Part shown: one piece after another, positions 15,303 through 24,107 of the stretch
How the letters are laid out: each line of letters opens with the position of its first letter
How positions within the stretch are numbered: position 1 is the stretch's first letter
Source of the DNA: Enterococcus_E cecorum_C
Lineage (GTDB): Bacteria; Bacillota; Bacilli; Lactobacillales; Enterococcaceae
Direction of reading: 5' to 3'
DNA length: 42,904 nt
Assembly (NCBI RefSeq): GCF_052119425.1
Contig: NZ_JBQKFH010000021.1
Location: forward strand, 1-42,904
The notes under the pieces: model-generated
Databases searched by the model: none
Seen by the model: the letters and a program-made list of their open reading frames with translations, nothing else
What the model was told of the DNA's origin: nothing
Position numbers and translations under genes: made by a program

Positions 15303-15373
15303 GTTTTAAATCTTTAATAATACGATTCGTACCTCCAATCTAATATAAGTTGAATTTGGTATAAATGGGATGC

Positions 15374-15461
15374 TGTATCGTTTGTCTATCGTTTGAAAAA
15401 GGTGAGATAATCGCTAGGAATATTGAAATATCGGTGTTTGTATCGTTTGCCTATCGTTTGA
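15374..15461 (+). repeat. two copies of a 23-bp repeat built from tandem TATCGTTTG
   Basis: TGTATCGTTTG-T-CTATCGTTTGA at 15374-15396 and the same with C in the middle at 15439-15461 lie 65 bp apart in direct orientation. Each contains the 8-mer ATCGTTTG twice, 11 bp apart. No gene explains them; they look like protein-binding iterons. Confidence 0.7.
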
Positions 15462-15519
15462 CAACAAGATACACCCCTGCAGCGAGCTTCGTGTATATAG
15501 CCGGCTGCATGGTTTATTT

Positions 15520-16269
15520 TTACACTTCTAACAACTGATTAATAGTTTCGGCGGTCTTTTTGAGGTTTTCTTCTAGTTGTGCGAGGCCTTTGAATCCTAG
15601 ACGCGTGGTTGGACCAGAACAGCCAAGAGCCGCAATTAATTGACCATTTTGATATAGCCCAGTTGCCATACAAGTGAGGCCATATTCATATTCTTCATGA
15701 TCATAAGCAATGTGATTTTGCTTGATTTTTTGTTGTTCTTCACAAAAGTCAGGATAATGAATAATTGTATTGATTGTACGTTTGAATAACGATTTCTGAT
15801 AGTATTTTTCCAATTCATCCGCAGCCATTTCGCTTAAAAATATTTTACCCATAGAAGAGCAGTACAGGTCTGTTACTGGTGTTAAGGAAGACTGTAGCAT
15901 ATAGCTTTCTCCACTTTCAGAATGAATAATATAAATTTCATCCCGATATAAAATCGACAAATTAATCGTTTCGCCAGTTTTTTGTGAAAATTCTTGCATA
16001 TATGGTTTAGCTACTTTAATCAATTGTTGCTCATTTAAAGGCGAAGGTTGGTATTTTAATATTTTGTAACTAATCGCATAAATTTCATCTTCAATTTGCA
16101 TGACGATGCCGCGATGTTCTAAGGTTTTTAAAATCCGAAAGACAGTGGTTTTGGCTAGTCCAGATAATCTTGTTATTTCTGAAATCCCTAAAGGACCATA
16201 TTCACTTAATAAATCTAAAAGTGAAAAAGCATTGTCAATTGATTTGATTAGATCATTTTCTTTACTCAT
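15520..16269 (-). CDS. IclR-family transcriptional regulator
   Basis: The protein has 249 residues. The N-terminal winged helix (SIDNAFSLLDLLSEYGPLGI ... LAKTTVFRILKTLEHRG) is followed by an IclR effector domain with ILYRDEIYIIHSESGE, YCSSMGKIFLS and GLTCMATGLYQNG. The start at 16269 (MSKEND) has GGGGGA upstream, while the longer reading from 16332 has none. It is divergent from the operon starting at 16414. A promoter and a TTCGGAA-N5-TTCCGAA palindrome in between suggest it represses that operon until a small carboxylate effector binds. Confidence 0.9.
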   Translation of the reverse strand: MSKENDLIKSIDNAFSLLDLLSEYGPLGISEITRLSGLAKTTVFRILKTLEHRGIVMQIEDEIYAISYKILKYQPSPLNEQQLIKVAKPYMQEFSQKTGETINLSILYRDEIYIIHSESGESYMLQSSLTPVTDLYCSSMGKIFLSEMAADELEKYYQKSLFKRTINTIIHYPDFCEEQQKIKQNHIAYDHEEYEYGLTCMATGLYQNGQLIAALGCSGPTTRLGFKGLAQLEENLKKTAETINQLLEV

Positions 16270-16339
16270 CGAATTCCCCCATTCCCATTTTTCCTTATTA
16301 TAGCAGAAAATTTTTTGTGATAAAACTAACAATTTTTTG

Positions 16340-16392
16340 TTGACAGACTCTGTTAAAAGATGTACAATCTTTTTCGGAATGGTGTTCCGAAA
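16340..16392 (+). promoter_or_regulatory. promoter with IclR-type operator over the start site
   Basis: A -35 TTGACA (16340-16345), 17-bp spacer and -10 TACAAT (16363-16368) make a near-consensus promoter. The palindrome TTTCGGAATGGTGTTCCGAAA (8-bp arms, 16372-16392, shown here as one site) covers the predicted transcription start, a repressor position. Confidence 0.75.
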
Positions 16393-16413
16393 TTATCGAA
16401 GAGGAGAATTGAA

Positions 16414-17760
16414 ATGGAGAAAACAAAAGATAATTCATATTTCATCGGACTCATGAAGTTCATTATATTTACAGTGTTAGGAACGGTTTTAGTACTGATT
16501 CCCTTTAGTTTTGATGGCTCAGTGGATACAATTCTTTTCCACTATTTAAAAATTTTCGTGAAGACATTCAATGGGCCACTTACTGCGATTATGGTTGCAT
16601 TTATTGTTTTGAGTGCGCTTTTATCTGTAATTGATCAAGTGAAAAGCGACACAATCATTCGTAAACAAAGACTACTAAAGAAACTCTTTTCTACTAGTCT
16701 GTTTTATACGATTAACCGTGTGATTGGGGCAATTATCGCTTTAATGGTTTATTTTAAAGTCGGTCCTGCATTTATTACTTCACCTGATACGGGTGGTACG
16801 ATGTTATCTTTAGCTACTCAGTTATCCGTACTAGTACCGATGATGTTACTTTTCCAAACCTTTATTTTAGAGTTTGGTGCAATGGAATTTTTAGGTGAAA
16901 TTGTGGGTGGTATTGTAAAGCCAATCTTCAAGGTTTCTGAAATTTGTGCGGTAAATATAATCAGTGCTTGGGTTGGACCAGGAAATGTTGCGATTATGGC
17001 CACTGAGGAGTTTTTCCAAAAAGGGTATTTTACTGTTCGTGAAATGGCTGTTATTGGTTCACAGTTTGCTACAGGTAGTATTGGTTGGATTGTTTTGGTG
17101 AGCTCGGTATTAAATGTTATTGATTATTTTGGGTTGATTTTAGCAGGTTTAGCTGTAGTGAGTGTGATTGTTGCAGCGATTGGTGTCCGCATTCCACCGT
17201 TATCTACTTTCCCAGATACTTATGCGGATGGTTCGACTGTTTCTAAAATCAAAGTGGAAAAGACCGGTAATTGGTTAACACGTGCTGCGAATAATGCCGT
17301 GCGTCGTGCTAATGAATCTAACTTTTCGAATTTTGTTGCTAAAATTGACAATATGACTTTCTATGTATTTTGGTTAACGCCAATTATCGTATGTTGGGGT
17401 ACGCTTGCTTTAGTGATTTCATTATATACGCCATTATTGAAGATTATTTCTATGCCAGTGGAATGGATTTTAATGTTATTTGGTGTTGCAAGTCCTGAAA
17501 CCACAGCAAGTGCGATTATGTCAGGACTAGCAGATAACTATTTACCGGTTATTTTAGGACAATCTGTTGAATCTGCAGTAAGTCGTGTGATTATCGCCAT
17601 GATGAGTATTATTCAAATCATTTACTTATCTGAAACTGCGACATTACTGATTTCAACGAATAAACAGATGAAATTCTGGCATGTCATCGTCATCTTTTTA
17701 GAGCGTACTTTCTTATCATTAGTATTTGTTATTTTGATTGCGAAATTTTTTGTTAGATAG
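16414..17760 (+). CDS. YjiH-family (nucleoside-recognition/GATE domain) membrane protein
   Basis: The protein has 448 residues with about ten hydrophobic segments. It belongs to the YjiH group of GATE/nucleoside-recognition membrane proteins; the repeated membrane blocks around EFFQKGYFTVREMAVIGSQF and PETTASAIMSGLADNYLP are typical. The transported compound is unknown. The start at 16414 follows GAGGAG; an upstream in-frame start at 16360 would overlap the promoter. It is the first gene of an IclR-controlled operon with a 2-hydroxyacid dehydrogenase 14 bp downstream. The context therefore suggests uptake of a hydroxy or keto acid (inference). Confidence 0.8.
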   Translation: MEKTKDNSYFIGLMKFIIFTVLGTVLVLIPFSFDGSVDTILFHYLKIFVKTFNGPLTAIMVAFIVLSALLSVIDQVKSDTIIRKQRLLKKLFSTSLFYTINRVIGAIIALMVYFKVGPAFITSPDTGGTMLSLATQLSVLVPMMLLFQTFILEFGAMEFLGEIVGGIVKPIFKVSEICAVNIISAWVGPGNVAIMATEEFFQKGYFTVREMAVIGSQFATGSIGWIVLVSSVLNVIDYFGLILAGLAVVSVIVAAIGVRIPPLSTFPDTYADGSTVSKIKVEKTGNWLTRAANNAVRRANESNFSNFVAKIDNMTFYVFWLTPIIVCWGTLALVISLYTPLLKIISMPVEWILMLFGVASPETTASAIMSGLADNYLPVILGQSVESAVSRVIIAMMSIIQIIYLSETATLLISTNKQMKFWHVIVIFLERTFLSLVFVILIAKFFVR

Positions 17761-17774
17761 ATAGGAGAATTTTC

Positions 17775-18752
17775 ATGAAAGTAGTAAGATTATTTGAAGA
17801 TAATATGTTTGAGCATGAATTACAAGCGATTCAAGCGTTAAATTTAGATTTAGAAATGGTGGTACGTCCTAGTCAAACACCAAGCGAAATTATTGAAAAT
17901 GCAAAAGATGCGGATATTATTATTACCGTGTATGAACCTCTAACCAAAGAAGTGTTATCGCAATTACCAAATTTGAAATTAGTGGTTTATCGTTCTATTG
18001 GGTTTAATTCAGTGGATTTGGCTTATGCGAATGAACGTCAATTGCCAGTTTCACATATTACGCAATATTGTGTCGATGAGGTTGCGAATTATGTTGTTGC
18101 GGCCATCCTTTCACATAATCGTCGCATTCTTGATTTCAATCAATCGGTTAAAGTCGATCACAAGTGGGACTATGAATTATTCCCAGATATGCGCCGTTTA
18201 TCTTCATTAACTGTGGGACTGATTGGTTTTGGAAATATTCCACGCTTAGTTGCGCAGCGTCTACAAGTTTTTGGCTGCAAAGTGATGGCTTATGATCCGT
18301 TTGTTCCTGCAGAAGTTTTCGCAAATGCAGGTGTGACACAAGTAAGTCTTGAAGAAATTTTTGCGCATAGTGATTATATTTCTTCTCACTTACCATTAAA
18401 TGATAGCACGAAAGAAATGCTGAATGCCACATTATTTAATCTTTGTGAAAATCAACCAGTCTTTATCAACTCTTCACGTGGAGGAGTGGTGAATGAAAAG
18501 GATTTAGTCGCAGCCTTGCAATCAGGTAAACTTTCTTATGCGATTTTAGACGTGGTGCATAGTGAAGATCCTGATTTGAGCAAACTACCATTTATGCAGA
18601 TGGATAATGTTGTTTTAACACCGCACATTGCTTTTTACTCTCAAGAAGCTTTCATTCAAGGCGTACAGGACAACTTTAAAAACATTCAAGCCTTCTTAAA
18701 TGGTGATTTGGCCCATGCAGAAATTGTCAATCTAAAACAAATCCAAGCATAA
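17775..18752 (+). CDS. D-isomer-specific 2-hydroxyacid dehydrogenase
   Basis: The 325 residues have the two-domain NAD-dependent fold: the Rossmann motif VGLIGFGNIPRLVA (a GxGxx(x) loop), catalytic Arg in INSSRGGVV, a likely Glu/Asp near DVVHSEDPD and catalytic His in LTPHIAFYS. It resembles the CtBP/phosphoglycerate-dehydrogenase-like branch. It interconverts a 2-keto acid and a D-2-hydroxy acid; substrate is unknown. AGGAG precedes the start. It is co-transcribed with the YjiH-type membrane protein and ends in a strong terminator. Confidence 0.9.
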   Translation: MKVVRLFEDNMFEHELQAIQALNLDLEMVVRPSQTPSEIIENAKDADIIITVYEPLTKEVLSQLPNLKLVVYRSIGFNSVDLAYANERQLPVSHITQYCVDEVANYVVAAILSHNRRILDFNQSVKVDHKWDYELFPDMRRLSSLTVGLIGFGNIPRLVAQRLQVFGCKVMAYDPFVPAEVFANAGVTQVSLEEIFAHSDYISSHLPLNDSTKEMLNATLFNLCENQPVFINSSRGGVVNEKDLVAALQSGKLSYAILDVVHSEDPDLSKLPFMQMDNVVLTPHIAFYSQEAFIQGVQDNFKNIQAFLNGDLAHAEIVNLKQIQA

Positions 18753-18766
18753 ATCAAATCTTAAAC

Positions 18767-18800
18767 AAGCAACCTCGCAAATCGGGGTTGCTTTTTTTAA
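18767..18800 (+). terminator. terminator of the IclR-controlled operon
   Basis: AAGCAACCTCG / CGGGGTTGCTT stem with a CAAAT loop is followed by seven Ts. Confidence 0.9.
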
Positions 18801-18854
18801 ACGTCTTTTCGGTTTTCAAGAAATTGCTCGTGATAATATGAGTAGGTGGGAAAG

Positions 18855-19152
18855 TTGGCTAGAGAAAAGAGACAAAAACGCCATAAAAAGCCACGACCGA
18901 ATGTGATGATTTTTTGTGAAGGTGAGACGGAAGAAGCTTATATTCATATGATTAAGCGTAGGTAGTTATCGTCATAATAAAGCAGAGCAGATTAGTACTT
19001 ATGTCGAAAATTTTATACCAACTGCGTTTAGAAATGTAGCATCATTAAATATAGATGATATTCCATTAAAAGAAGCTATAGCATTCAATCCCTATACCAA
19101 TTTCCATCAAACTTTAAAACATATTTTGGCACAGAATGAAATAGACTTTTAA
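18855..19152 (+). pseudogene. RloB-like protein, internally deleted and frameshifted
   Basis: The first frame (18855-18965) encodes AREKRQKRHKKPRPNVMIFC then EGETEEAYIHMIKR, the Toprim-like start of RloB, a protein tied to restriction and abortive-infection loci. After the deletion joint near 18963 a second frame (to 19152) encodes SYRHNKAEQISTYVENFI ... NPYTNFHQTLKHIL, which matches the RloB C-terminus. RloB usually has about 200 or more residues; here some 100 in the middle are missing. No rloA or other partner remains nearby. Confidence 0.7.
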
Positions 19153-19158
19153 ATAATA

Positions 19159-19198
19159 AAACCACTTCCGACAAAGTGCTGGGAGTGGTTATTTTTTT
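19159..19198 (+). terminator. terminator after the RloB remnant
   Basis: AACCACTT / GAGTGGTT arms, with partial pairing inside, are followed by A and seven Ts. The 280 bp from here to the next gene show nothing beyond AT-rich sequence. Confidence 0.7.
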
Positions 19199-19481
19199 GC
19201 TGAAATGACTAGTCTTTTTCCAAATTAAACGGGGATTTGCGTAGGTTTTGGGGTATAACGAACAGAGATTTGGGTAAATATAACAAATATTCAGTATATT
19301 TAATTTAATAAAATCAGGATTATCAAAATTAATAACGTTGAAATAAAAACAAGTTCTAATCATACAAATAACAGATAGTCAATCCAGCGGATTTTCCAGG
19401 TAGCTTTTGTATTTGAAAACGTTTTAAATAAATTGTATAATAAAATACAAGGAAAAGATATTGATGAAAGAAGGTAGGGTC

Positions 19482-20669
19482 ATGGCGCGTTCAAATAAAT
19501 CATGGGATGAATTTTTCCAAGATGCCTTTATCAAATGGGCACACTCGCTTTTGAATAACGAAAAAGCCAAAATGATTGCCTTTTGGTCTGAATATAGTGA
19601 ACTCGAAAAAGTATTGCTACAGCTAAAAGATAACATGAATTTATTATATGAACATTTTCCACAGTACTATGAAAAAGTTTATGGCAAAACAGTCAAGGAT
19701 CCCGTCAGAAAAACATTCAAACAGATGCAAGAAATTTGTTCAAAAGCAGCAGGACTCAATCCTTTAAAAAATCCGACTGTTGATCAATCCATTAAAAGAA
19801 TGGTGAAGGCTGGGCAGGATAGTCTGTATAAAATATATATTCCTTTGATTTTTGAACATTCGATATTTGATGACGCTGATCCGCTGTACTTTGTATGGTT
19901 GGATTCCTTGCTTGAAGCGCAGCAAATTCCGTTTCAATTTGTGCTAGATGAATATTTTGGTATGTATCGGATAGATGATTTTAGAGAGGATTTGATTGCA
20001 CAAGGAAAGTTACAGCAACTGGAAAAAGAAGCTCATGGACCGATTTTTTATCATCCCAACTTTGATGAGTTATTTCGCGATAATAAAATCAATTACTATT
20101 TGAAAAGTATGGCATCAAATGTGGTACACGATATGGATGTTGACGATATGGAAAATGTTTTATCCAAAGCACCTCAGATTCACTATCCCGATGTGGTGGC
20201 CAGTATCCTGAATCATTTGAACGAAGAAGTGTTATATATACCGCCGGAATTTAACGTGGACATCCCCTTAGCTATTGAGCGCTTAGTCAGTTATATGAGT
20301 GGTTATTTGGCAAAACAAGCAAGAGAACACCAGCTACTTTTGGATTATAAAAAAATGCTTCGTGAATACGCTGAGTTAGATCAGTGTATTGCATTTTCGC
20401 GTTATATCCAGACTAAGGATGATTTTACTCATTTCTTTCAAGAATTCTATCATGCGATTGGCGGCGTAATATCTGTTGCGATTGAAGAAGGTGGGCTAAG
20501 GGAGCGTTTTATTCAAGCGGAAGAGCCAGAAGCATCTGAAGACTTTGAAATTTTACTGGCAACGTTATGTGAAATGCTTACGACAGAATTATTGAGTCAG
20601 GTGATTTTAGATTTGATTCACGAAGATTTGCTGAAAGTCGAATGTGTTTTTGAAGATGATGACGAATGA
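19482..20669 (+). CDS. protein of unknown function, 395 residues
   Basis: I do not recognise a family. The protein is soluble, acidic and largely helical, with no signal peptide or membrane segment. It begins MARSNKSWDEFFQDAF and ends in an acidic run (FEDDDE). Aromatic-rich acidic patches such as IFDDADPLYFVWLDSLLEAQ stand out. The start at 19482 follows AAGGTAGGG at good spacing; an in-frame ATG at 19464 with AAGGA is an alternative. It is a single-gene unit with its own terminator, between the RloB remnant and fbp. Intact length and normal codon use suggest a real lineage-specific gene. Confidence 0.7.
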   Translation: MARSNKSWDEFFQDAFIKWAHSLLNNEKAKMIAFWSEYSELEKVLLQLKDNMNLLYEHFPQYYEKVYGKTVKDPVRKTFKQMQEICSKAAGLNPLKNPTVDQSIKRMVKAGQDSLYKIYIPLIFEHSIFDDADPLYFVWLDSLLEAQQIPFQFVLDEYFGMYRIDDFREDLIAQGKLQQLEKEAHGPIFYHPNFDELFRDNKINYYLKSMASNVVHDMDVDDMENVLSKAPQIHYPDVVASILNHLNEEVLYIPPEFNVDIPLAIERLVSYMSGYLAKQAREHQLLLDYKKMLREYAELDQCIAFSRYIQTKDDFTHFFQEFYHAIGGVISVAIEEGGLRERFIQAEEPEASEDFEILLATLCEMLTTELLSQVILDLIHEDLLKVECVFEDDDE

Positions 20670-20674
20670 AAAAT

Positions 20675-20713
20675 ACCGCTCCTAGATAGATTTTCTAGGT
20701 GCGGTGTTTTTTA
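20675..20713. terminator. terminator between convergent genes
   Basis: ACCGC-T-CCTAG / CTAGG-T-GCGGT with one internal mismatch is followed by GTTTTTT. It lies between the unknown gene and the convergent fbp. Confidence 0.8.
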
Positions 20714-22564
20714 CTGTAATTGTGATTGTAATTTCCGCTTCTTCGTCTGAATTTCTTGGCCAATCGTGGTGTCTTTGATCAGTGTGCGCTTGGCTACTTT
20801 GTCTACCACACGTTTGATAGCGTTCATATCCGTTTGTTGGTTAAACAGATAATCCGTGCTGATAAATGGTTGATGTGTCACAATTTGAAAACCATAGGAG
20901 TTATTTAATAGTGAATAGCCCGCGATTCCGGTTTGTTTTTGATAAGCTTTGGACAAACCACCATCAATAACAAATAAATGACCGTCCCCTCTAATTGGAG
21001 CTTCACCTTTAGTTGTTTTAACAGGCGTATGTCCGTTAATGATTCTGGAAAACTCGGAATTTAAACCAAATGCTTCCAAAATAAGCTGACAAACTTTTGC
21101 AGAATCGCGATATTGATAATAGGCATTTTTGCGTTCGAGATGCGTCTTTTTATCCTTAATGAAATAACGTTCGAAAGTGGTCATTTTATGTTTGCCAAAA
21201 AGCGGTGAGAATGGCCCACACCAAGCATACCAACTCAAATCTGTCGCAAAATCTTCATGGCTGTCTAAATTCTGAAAGCTTTCCTTTAAGTGTTTTTCAA
21301 AAAAGTTTAGCAATGCTGCACCCTGATAACTATCATTGCCCACGTTAAAATTAATGAGCTCACCTGATTGCGCAAGGGGGATACAGCCGTGATAAAGTAG
21401 ATGCTGATTATAAATTAAATACATGCTGCCGTGCTTCATCAAAAATGACATGTGCTTTTTCATCTTTAAAGAGTGCTGAAAAGAATACATCAAGCTATCG
21501 AGTACTTCTTGTTCGGCCTTAGTTAATTGCAAAGGTTGCTTAGGGTTGACTGTTTGAAAGCAGGGATTTTCTATTTTGTAAGTCTGTCCGTCGATGTCTA
21601 TCGTGTTATTTTCATAATCAATTTTAGATAACACATCATACATATCCATTTTAAGTTCTGGTCGGCGCGTGGTAATTTGCCCTTCTAGTTTAAACTGCAT
21701 GATACTCAACGCTTGATGAACTTGTTCTAAGATGAGTTGATCAGCATCTAGCTTTCCTTTTGGGGTAAAAGCAGGATTGGCGTGATAAGTCTTTTCCGCA
21801 AATAAAAAGAGGGGTCGCAAATTGATGCCGTAAGCTTTTTCGATATCATAAAGGTATTGATAACGGGTTGCAATCCTCAGTAAATGGCAAAGACAAGCCG
21901 CATTACCCGCATAAGCCCCCATCCATAACAAATCATGATTCCCCCATTGAATATCCACAGAAGGTAAGTGACAAATCCGCTCCATAACCAAATCTGCCTC
22001 TTTCCCTCGGTCAAAAATATCCCCTACAATATGAATGTGGTCAATGATTAAATTTTGGATAACAGGAGCCACTTTTAATATAAAGGGAATAGCTTCTTTA
22101 AGTTCGATTAAATAATGAATCATATTTTTAAAATAATCGGCTTGGTCATTGTATTGTAAATCGGTATAGATAAATTCTTCTAAGATATAGGCATATTCCT
22201 CGGGAAATTTTTTTCGCACCTTGGAACGCGTATACTTCGTTGAGACAAAACCAAGCAAAGTGATGAGTTGACGAATGACACGTTCTTGATAGTCTTTGTT
22301 ATAAAATGGATAGTGTCGTGGATATTGGATGGCTTCCTCGGGATAGGTAATCAGCAGTGTGAGTTGGTTGATCTCGCTGTCGTTGAGTTGTTCCTTAAAG
22401 CATTCGGTAATTTTTAGTTTGAGATTTCCCGCACAACTTCTCAAGATATAGTCAAAAGCGGCGAATTCACCGTGAATATCGCTTAAGTATAATTCGGTAC
22501 CCTTAGGTAAGTTTAAGATGGCTTCTAAGTTGATTAGCTCAGTTAAGATAGCTTGGTTTTTCAT
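20711..22564 (-). CDS. fbp: fructose-1,6-bisphosphatase, class III
   Basis: The protein has 617 residues, close to the roughly 640 of Firmicute FBPase III. The metallophosphatase motifs are in order: YLSDIHGEFAAFDYIL, VGDIFDRGKEADLV, QWGNHDLLWMGA and INGHTPVKT. It hydrolyses fructose 1,6-bisphosphate to fructose 6-phosphate, the committed step of gluconeogenesis in this group, using Mn2+. GGAGG lies 6 bp before the ATG. It is downstream of ppsR and ccpN on the same strand, separated by a terminator hairpin, so the three gluconeogenesis-related genes are grouped but fbp may have separate expression. Confidence 0.95.
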   Translation of the reverse strand: MKNQAILTELINLEAILNLPKGTELYLSDIHGEFAAFDYILRSCAGNLKLKITECFKEQLNDSEINQLTLLITYPEEAIQYPRHYPFYNKDYQERVIRQLITLLGFVSTKYTRSKVRKKFPEEYAYILEEFIYTDLQYNDQADYFKNMIHYLIELKEAIPFILKVAPVIQNLIIDHIHIVGDIFDRGKEADLVMERICHLPSVDIQWGNHDLLWMGAYAGNAACLCHLLRIATRYQYLYDIEKAYGINLRPLFLFAEKTYHANPAFTPKGKLDADQLILEQVHQALSIMQFKLEGQITTRRPELKMDMYDVLSKIDYENNTIDIDGQTYKIENPCFQTVNPKQPLQLTKAEQEVLDSLMYSFQHSLKMKKHMSFLMKHGSMYLIYNQHLLYHGCIPLAQSGELINFNVGNDSYQGAALLNFFEKHLKESFQNLDSHEDFATDLSWYAWCGPFSPLFGKHKMTTFERYFIKDKKTHLERKNAYYQYRDSAKVCQLILEAFGLNSEFSRIINGHTPVKTTKGEAPIRGDGHLFVIDGGLSKAYQKQTGIAGYSLLNNSYGFQIVTHQPFISTDYLFNQQTDMNAIKRVVDKVAKRTLIKDTTIGQEIQTKKRKLQSQLQ

Positions 22565-22578
22565 AACATTCCTCCAAT

Positions 22579-22625
22579 AATAAAATCACAGCTCGCTGAA
22601 GTGAAAGGCAAACTGTGATTTTATT
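22579..22625. terminator. terminator between ppsR and fbp
   Basis: A perfect 13-bp stem AATAAAATCACAG / CTGTGATTTTATT with a 21-base loop has T-rich sequence on both sides. On the minus strand it terminates ppsR just before the fbp ribosome binding site. Confidence 0.8.
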
Positions 22626-22635
22626 TTTTTATCAA

Positions 22636-23436
22636 TTATAGTTGATCCATAATCGTAAAGGCGGTTTCCTCAATCGATTTTTCAGTGACATCAAGGACTG
22701 GAATACCAAGCTTTTCGAATAAGTCATTGGCATACTTGATTTCCGCTTTAATTCGGTCAATGTCACAGTAATTGGCATCTTGATTGAGACCAAGGGCTTG
22801 TAGGCGATTTTGACGGATTTTGACCAAAGCTTCTGGCGCACAAGTTAAGCCAAACATTTTTTCTTTTGGTAGTGTAGCAATTATTTCAGGAACAGGTACT
22901 TCAGGTATTAATGGCAGGTTGGCTGCTTTAATCGCTTTGTTGGCCAAATACATCGATAAAGGCGTTTTACTTGTTCGAGAAATGCCTAAAAGCACGACAT
23001 CAGCATCGATAAATCCATGTGGGTCTTTGCCGTCATCGTATTTCACTGCAAATTCGATGGCACTGATACGGTTAAAGTAGTCGCTGTTTAAGGTGTGGAC
23101 AGTTCCTGGTTTTTGGATTGGTTCGATGCCTGTTTTTGCATGAATCGCTTCAAAAAATGGATGCATCAAATCAATGTAAGGAATGCTCGTTCTTTGGGCA
23201 AAATGACGAGCAGCTTGGGCTAAATCTGCATTTACTAAAGTGCTGACCACAATTGCTTTATCATGAACAGCATCTCTTAAGATAGATAGCAGATGTTCTT
23301 CGGTATTCACAAATGGGAAACGATAATTATTCGCCACTTCAAGGTCAGGATATTGTGCTAATACGGCAGAAATCAGCTTTTGAGAGGTTTCTCCGATTGA
23401 GTCTGAAATAGTGTAGATGGTTACTTTTTTAGTCAT
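22636..23436 (-). CDS. ppsR: pyruvate, phosphate dikinase regulatory protein (PPSR, DUF299)
   Basis: The protein has 266 residues, the family length. It begins VTIYTISDSIGETSQKLI, and the P-loop GISRTSKTP is followed by LSMYLANKAIKAANLPL. These bifunctional enzymes carry out ADP-dependent phosphorylation and Pi-dependent dephosphorylation of a Thr in pyruvate phosphate dikinase (or PEP synthase), switching PEP formation off and on. It lies 21 bp after ccpN on the same strand, the same pairing as ccpN-yqfL of Bacillus. The target dikinase gene is not in the window. Confidence 0.95.
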   Translation of the reverse strand: MTKKVTIYTISDSIGETSQKLISAVLAQYPDLEVANNYRFPFVNTEEHLLSILRDAVHDKAIVVSTLVNADLAQAARHFAQRTSIPYIDLMHPFFEAIHAKTGIEPIQKPGTVHTLNSDYFNRISAIEFAVKYDDGKDPHGFIDADVVLLGISRTSKTPLSMYLANKAIKAANLPLIPEVPVPEIIATLPKEKMFGLTCAPEALVKIRQNRLQALGLNQDANYCDIDRIKAEIKYANDLFEKLGIPVLDVTEKSIEETAFTIMDQL

Positions 23437-23457
23437 GTGCTTTGTTCCTCTTTTCCT

Positions 23458-24087
23458 TTATCGATTCAGTTCTGTCGCTTTGGCTTGTTCGACAATATAA
23501 GCTAAAATACGACTTTTTGTTATTTTACCAATGATTTTACGACTGTTTTCTTGGTCCACAACGGCTAGTGCTTCGGTGTCGTGTTGAATCATGAGTTGAG
23601 CGACTTCTAAAATATTCATTTCAGGCGTCACAGTAACCACATTGGCTAGTCGCGTCATGCAGACAGCAACCGGCGTTTGGTCATTACTTGTGGTGAGCGA
23701 ACCACGTAAAAGGTCTTTTTGATTTAATGTGCCAATCAGCATTTTTTGTTCATCGACAACAAAAATTGCGCGCACATTATACATAAATAGATTGGTAATA
23801 GCCTCACGAATGGGTGTGCTTTGTTCAATCAATAAAGGCGGAACCATCAATTCAGAAATCGCAGTATGAAAAGTTTCATCAAATAAAAATGGTTCAATTT
23901 GACTGCCCGCGTAGGTATAACCAATTTTTGGAGCCGCTTGCAATATACCTGCCAAAGTTAAAAAGGAGAGGTCACTGCGCAAAGTAGCTCGGGAAATGCC
24001 TAGTTCTTCAGCAATCTTTTCACCGCTTAAAGGTTGTTGGGCCTTCACGATGTCTAGGATTTGCTGTTGACGAGGACTCAGTTCCAT
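23458..24087 (-). CDS. ccpN: CcpN-type repressor of gluconeogenesis (HTH-CBS)
   Basis: The 209 residues have an N-terminal winged helix (RQQQILDIVKAQQPLSGEKI ... ISRATLRSDLSFLTLAGIL) followed by two CBS domains (PIREAITNLFMYNVRAIFVV; EVAQLMIQHDTEALAVV). In Bacillus, CcpN senses the ATP/ADP balance through its CBS pair and represses gapB and pckA on glucose. Here it heads the ccpN-ppsR operon with fbp nearby. Motifs like its operator are found directly upstream at 24108-24118 and further on. Confidence 0.93.
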   Translation of the reverse strand: MELSPRQQQILDIVKAQQPLSGEKIAEELGISRATLRSDLSFLTLAGILQAAPKIGYTYAGSQIEPFLFDETFHTAISELMVPPLLIEQSTPIREAITNLFMYNVRAIFVVDEQKMLIGTLNQKDLLRGSLTTSNDQTPVAVCMTRLANVVTVTPEMNILEVAQLMIQHDTEALAVVDQENSRKIIGKITKSRILAYIVEQAKATELNR

Positions 24088-24107
24088 AAGATCCCTTCTT
24101 CCATATA

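Noticed and set aside
15361..15470. CRISPR array suggested by the paired TATCGTTTG repeats.
   Set aside because: There are only two 23-bp copies with internal duplication, no spacer series and no cas genes in the window.
18148..18432. Minus-strand frame of 94 codons opposite the D-2-hydroxyacid dehydrogenase.
   Set aside because: It is antisense to a clear conserved enzyme, with no initiation signals.
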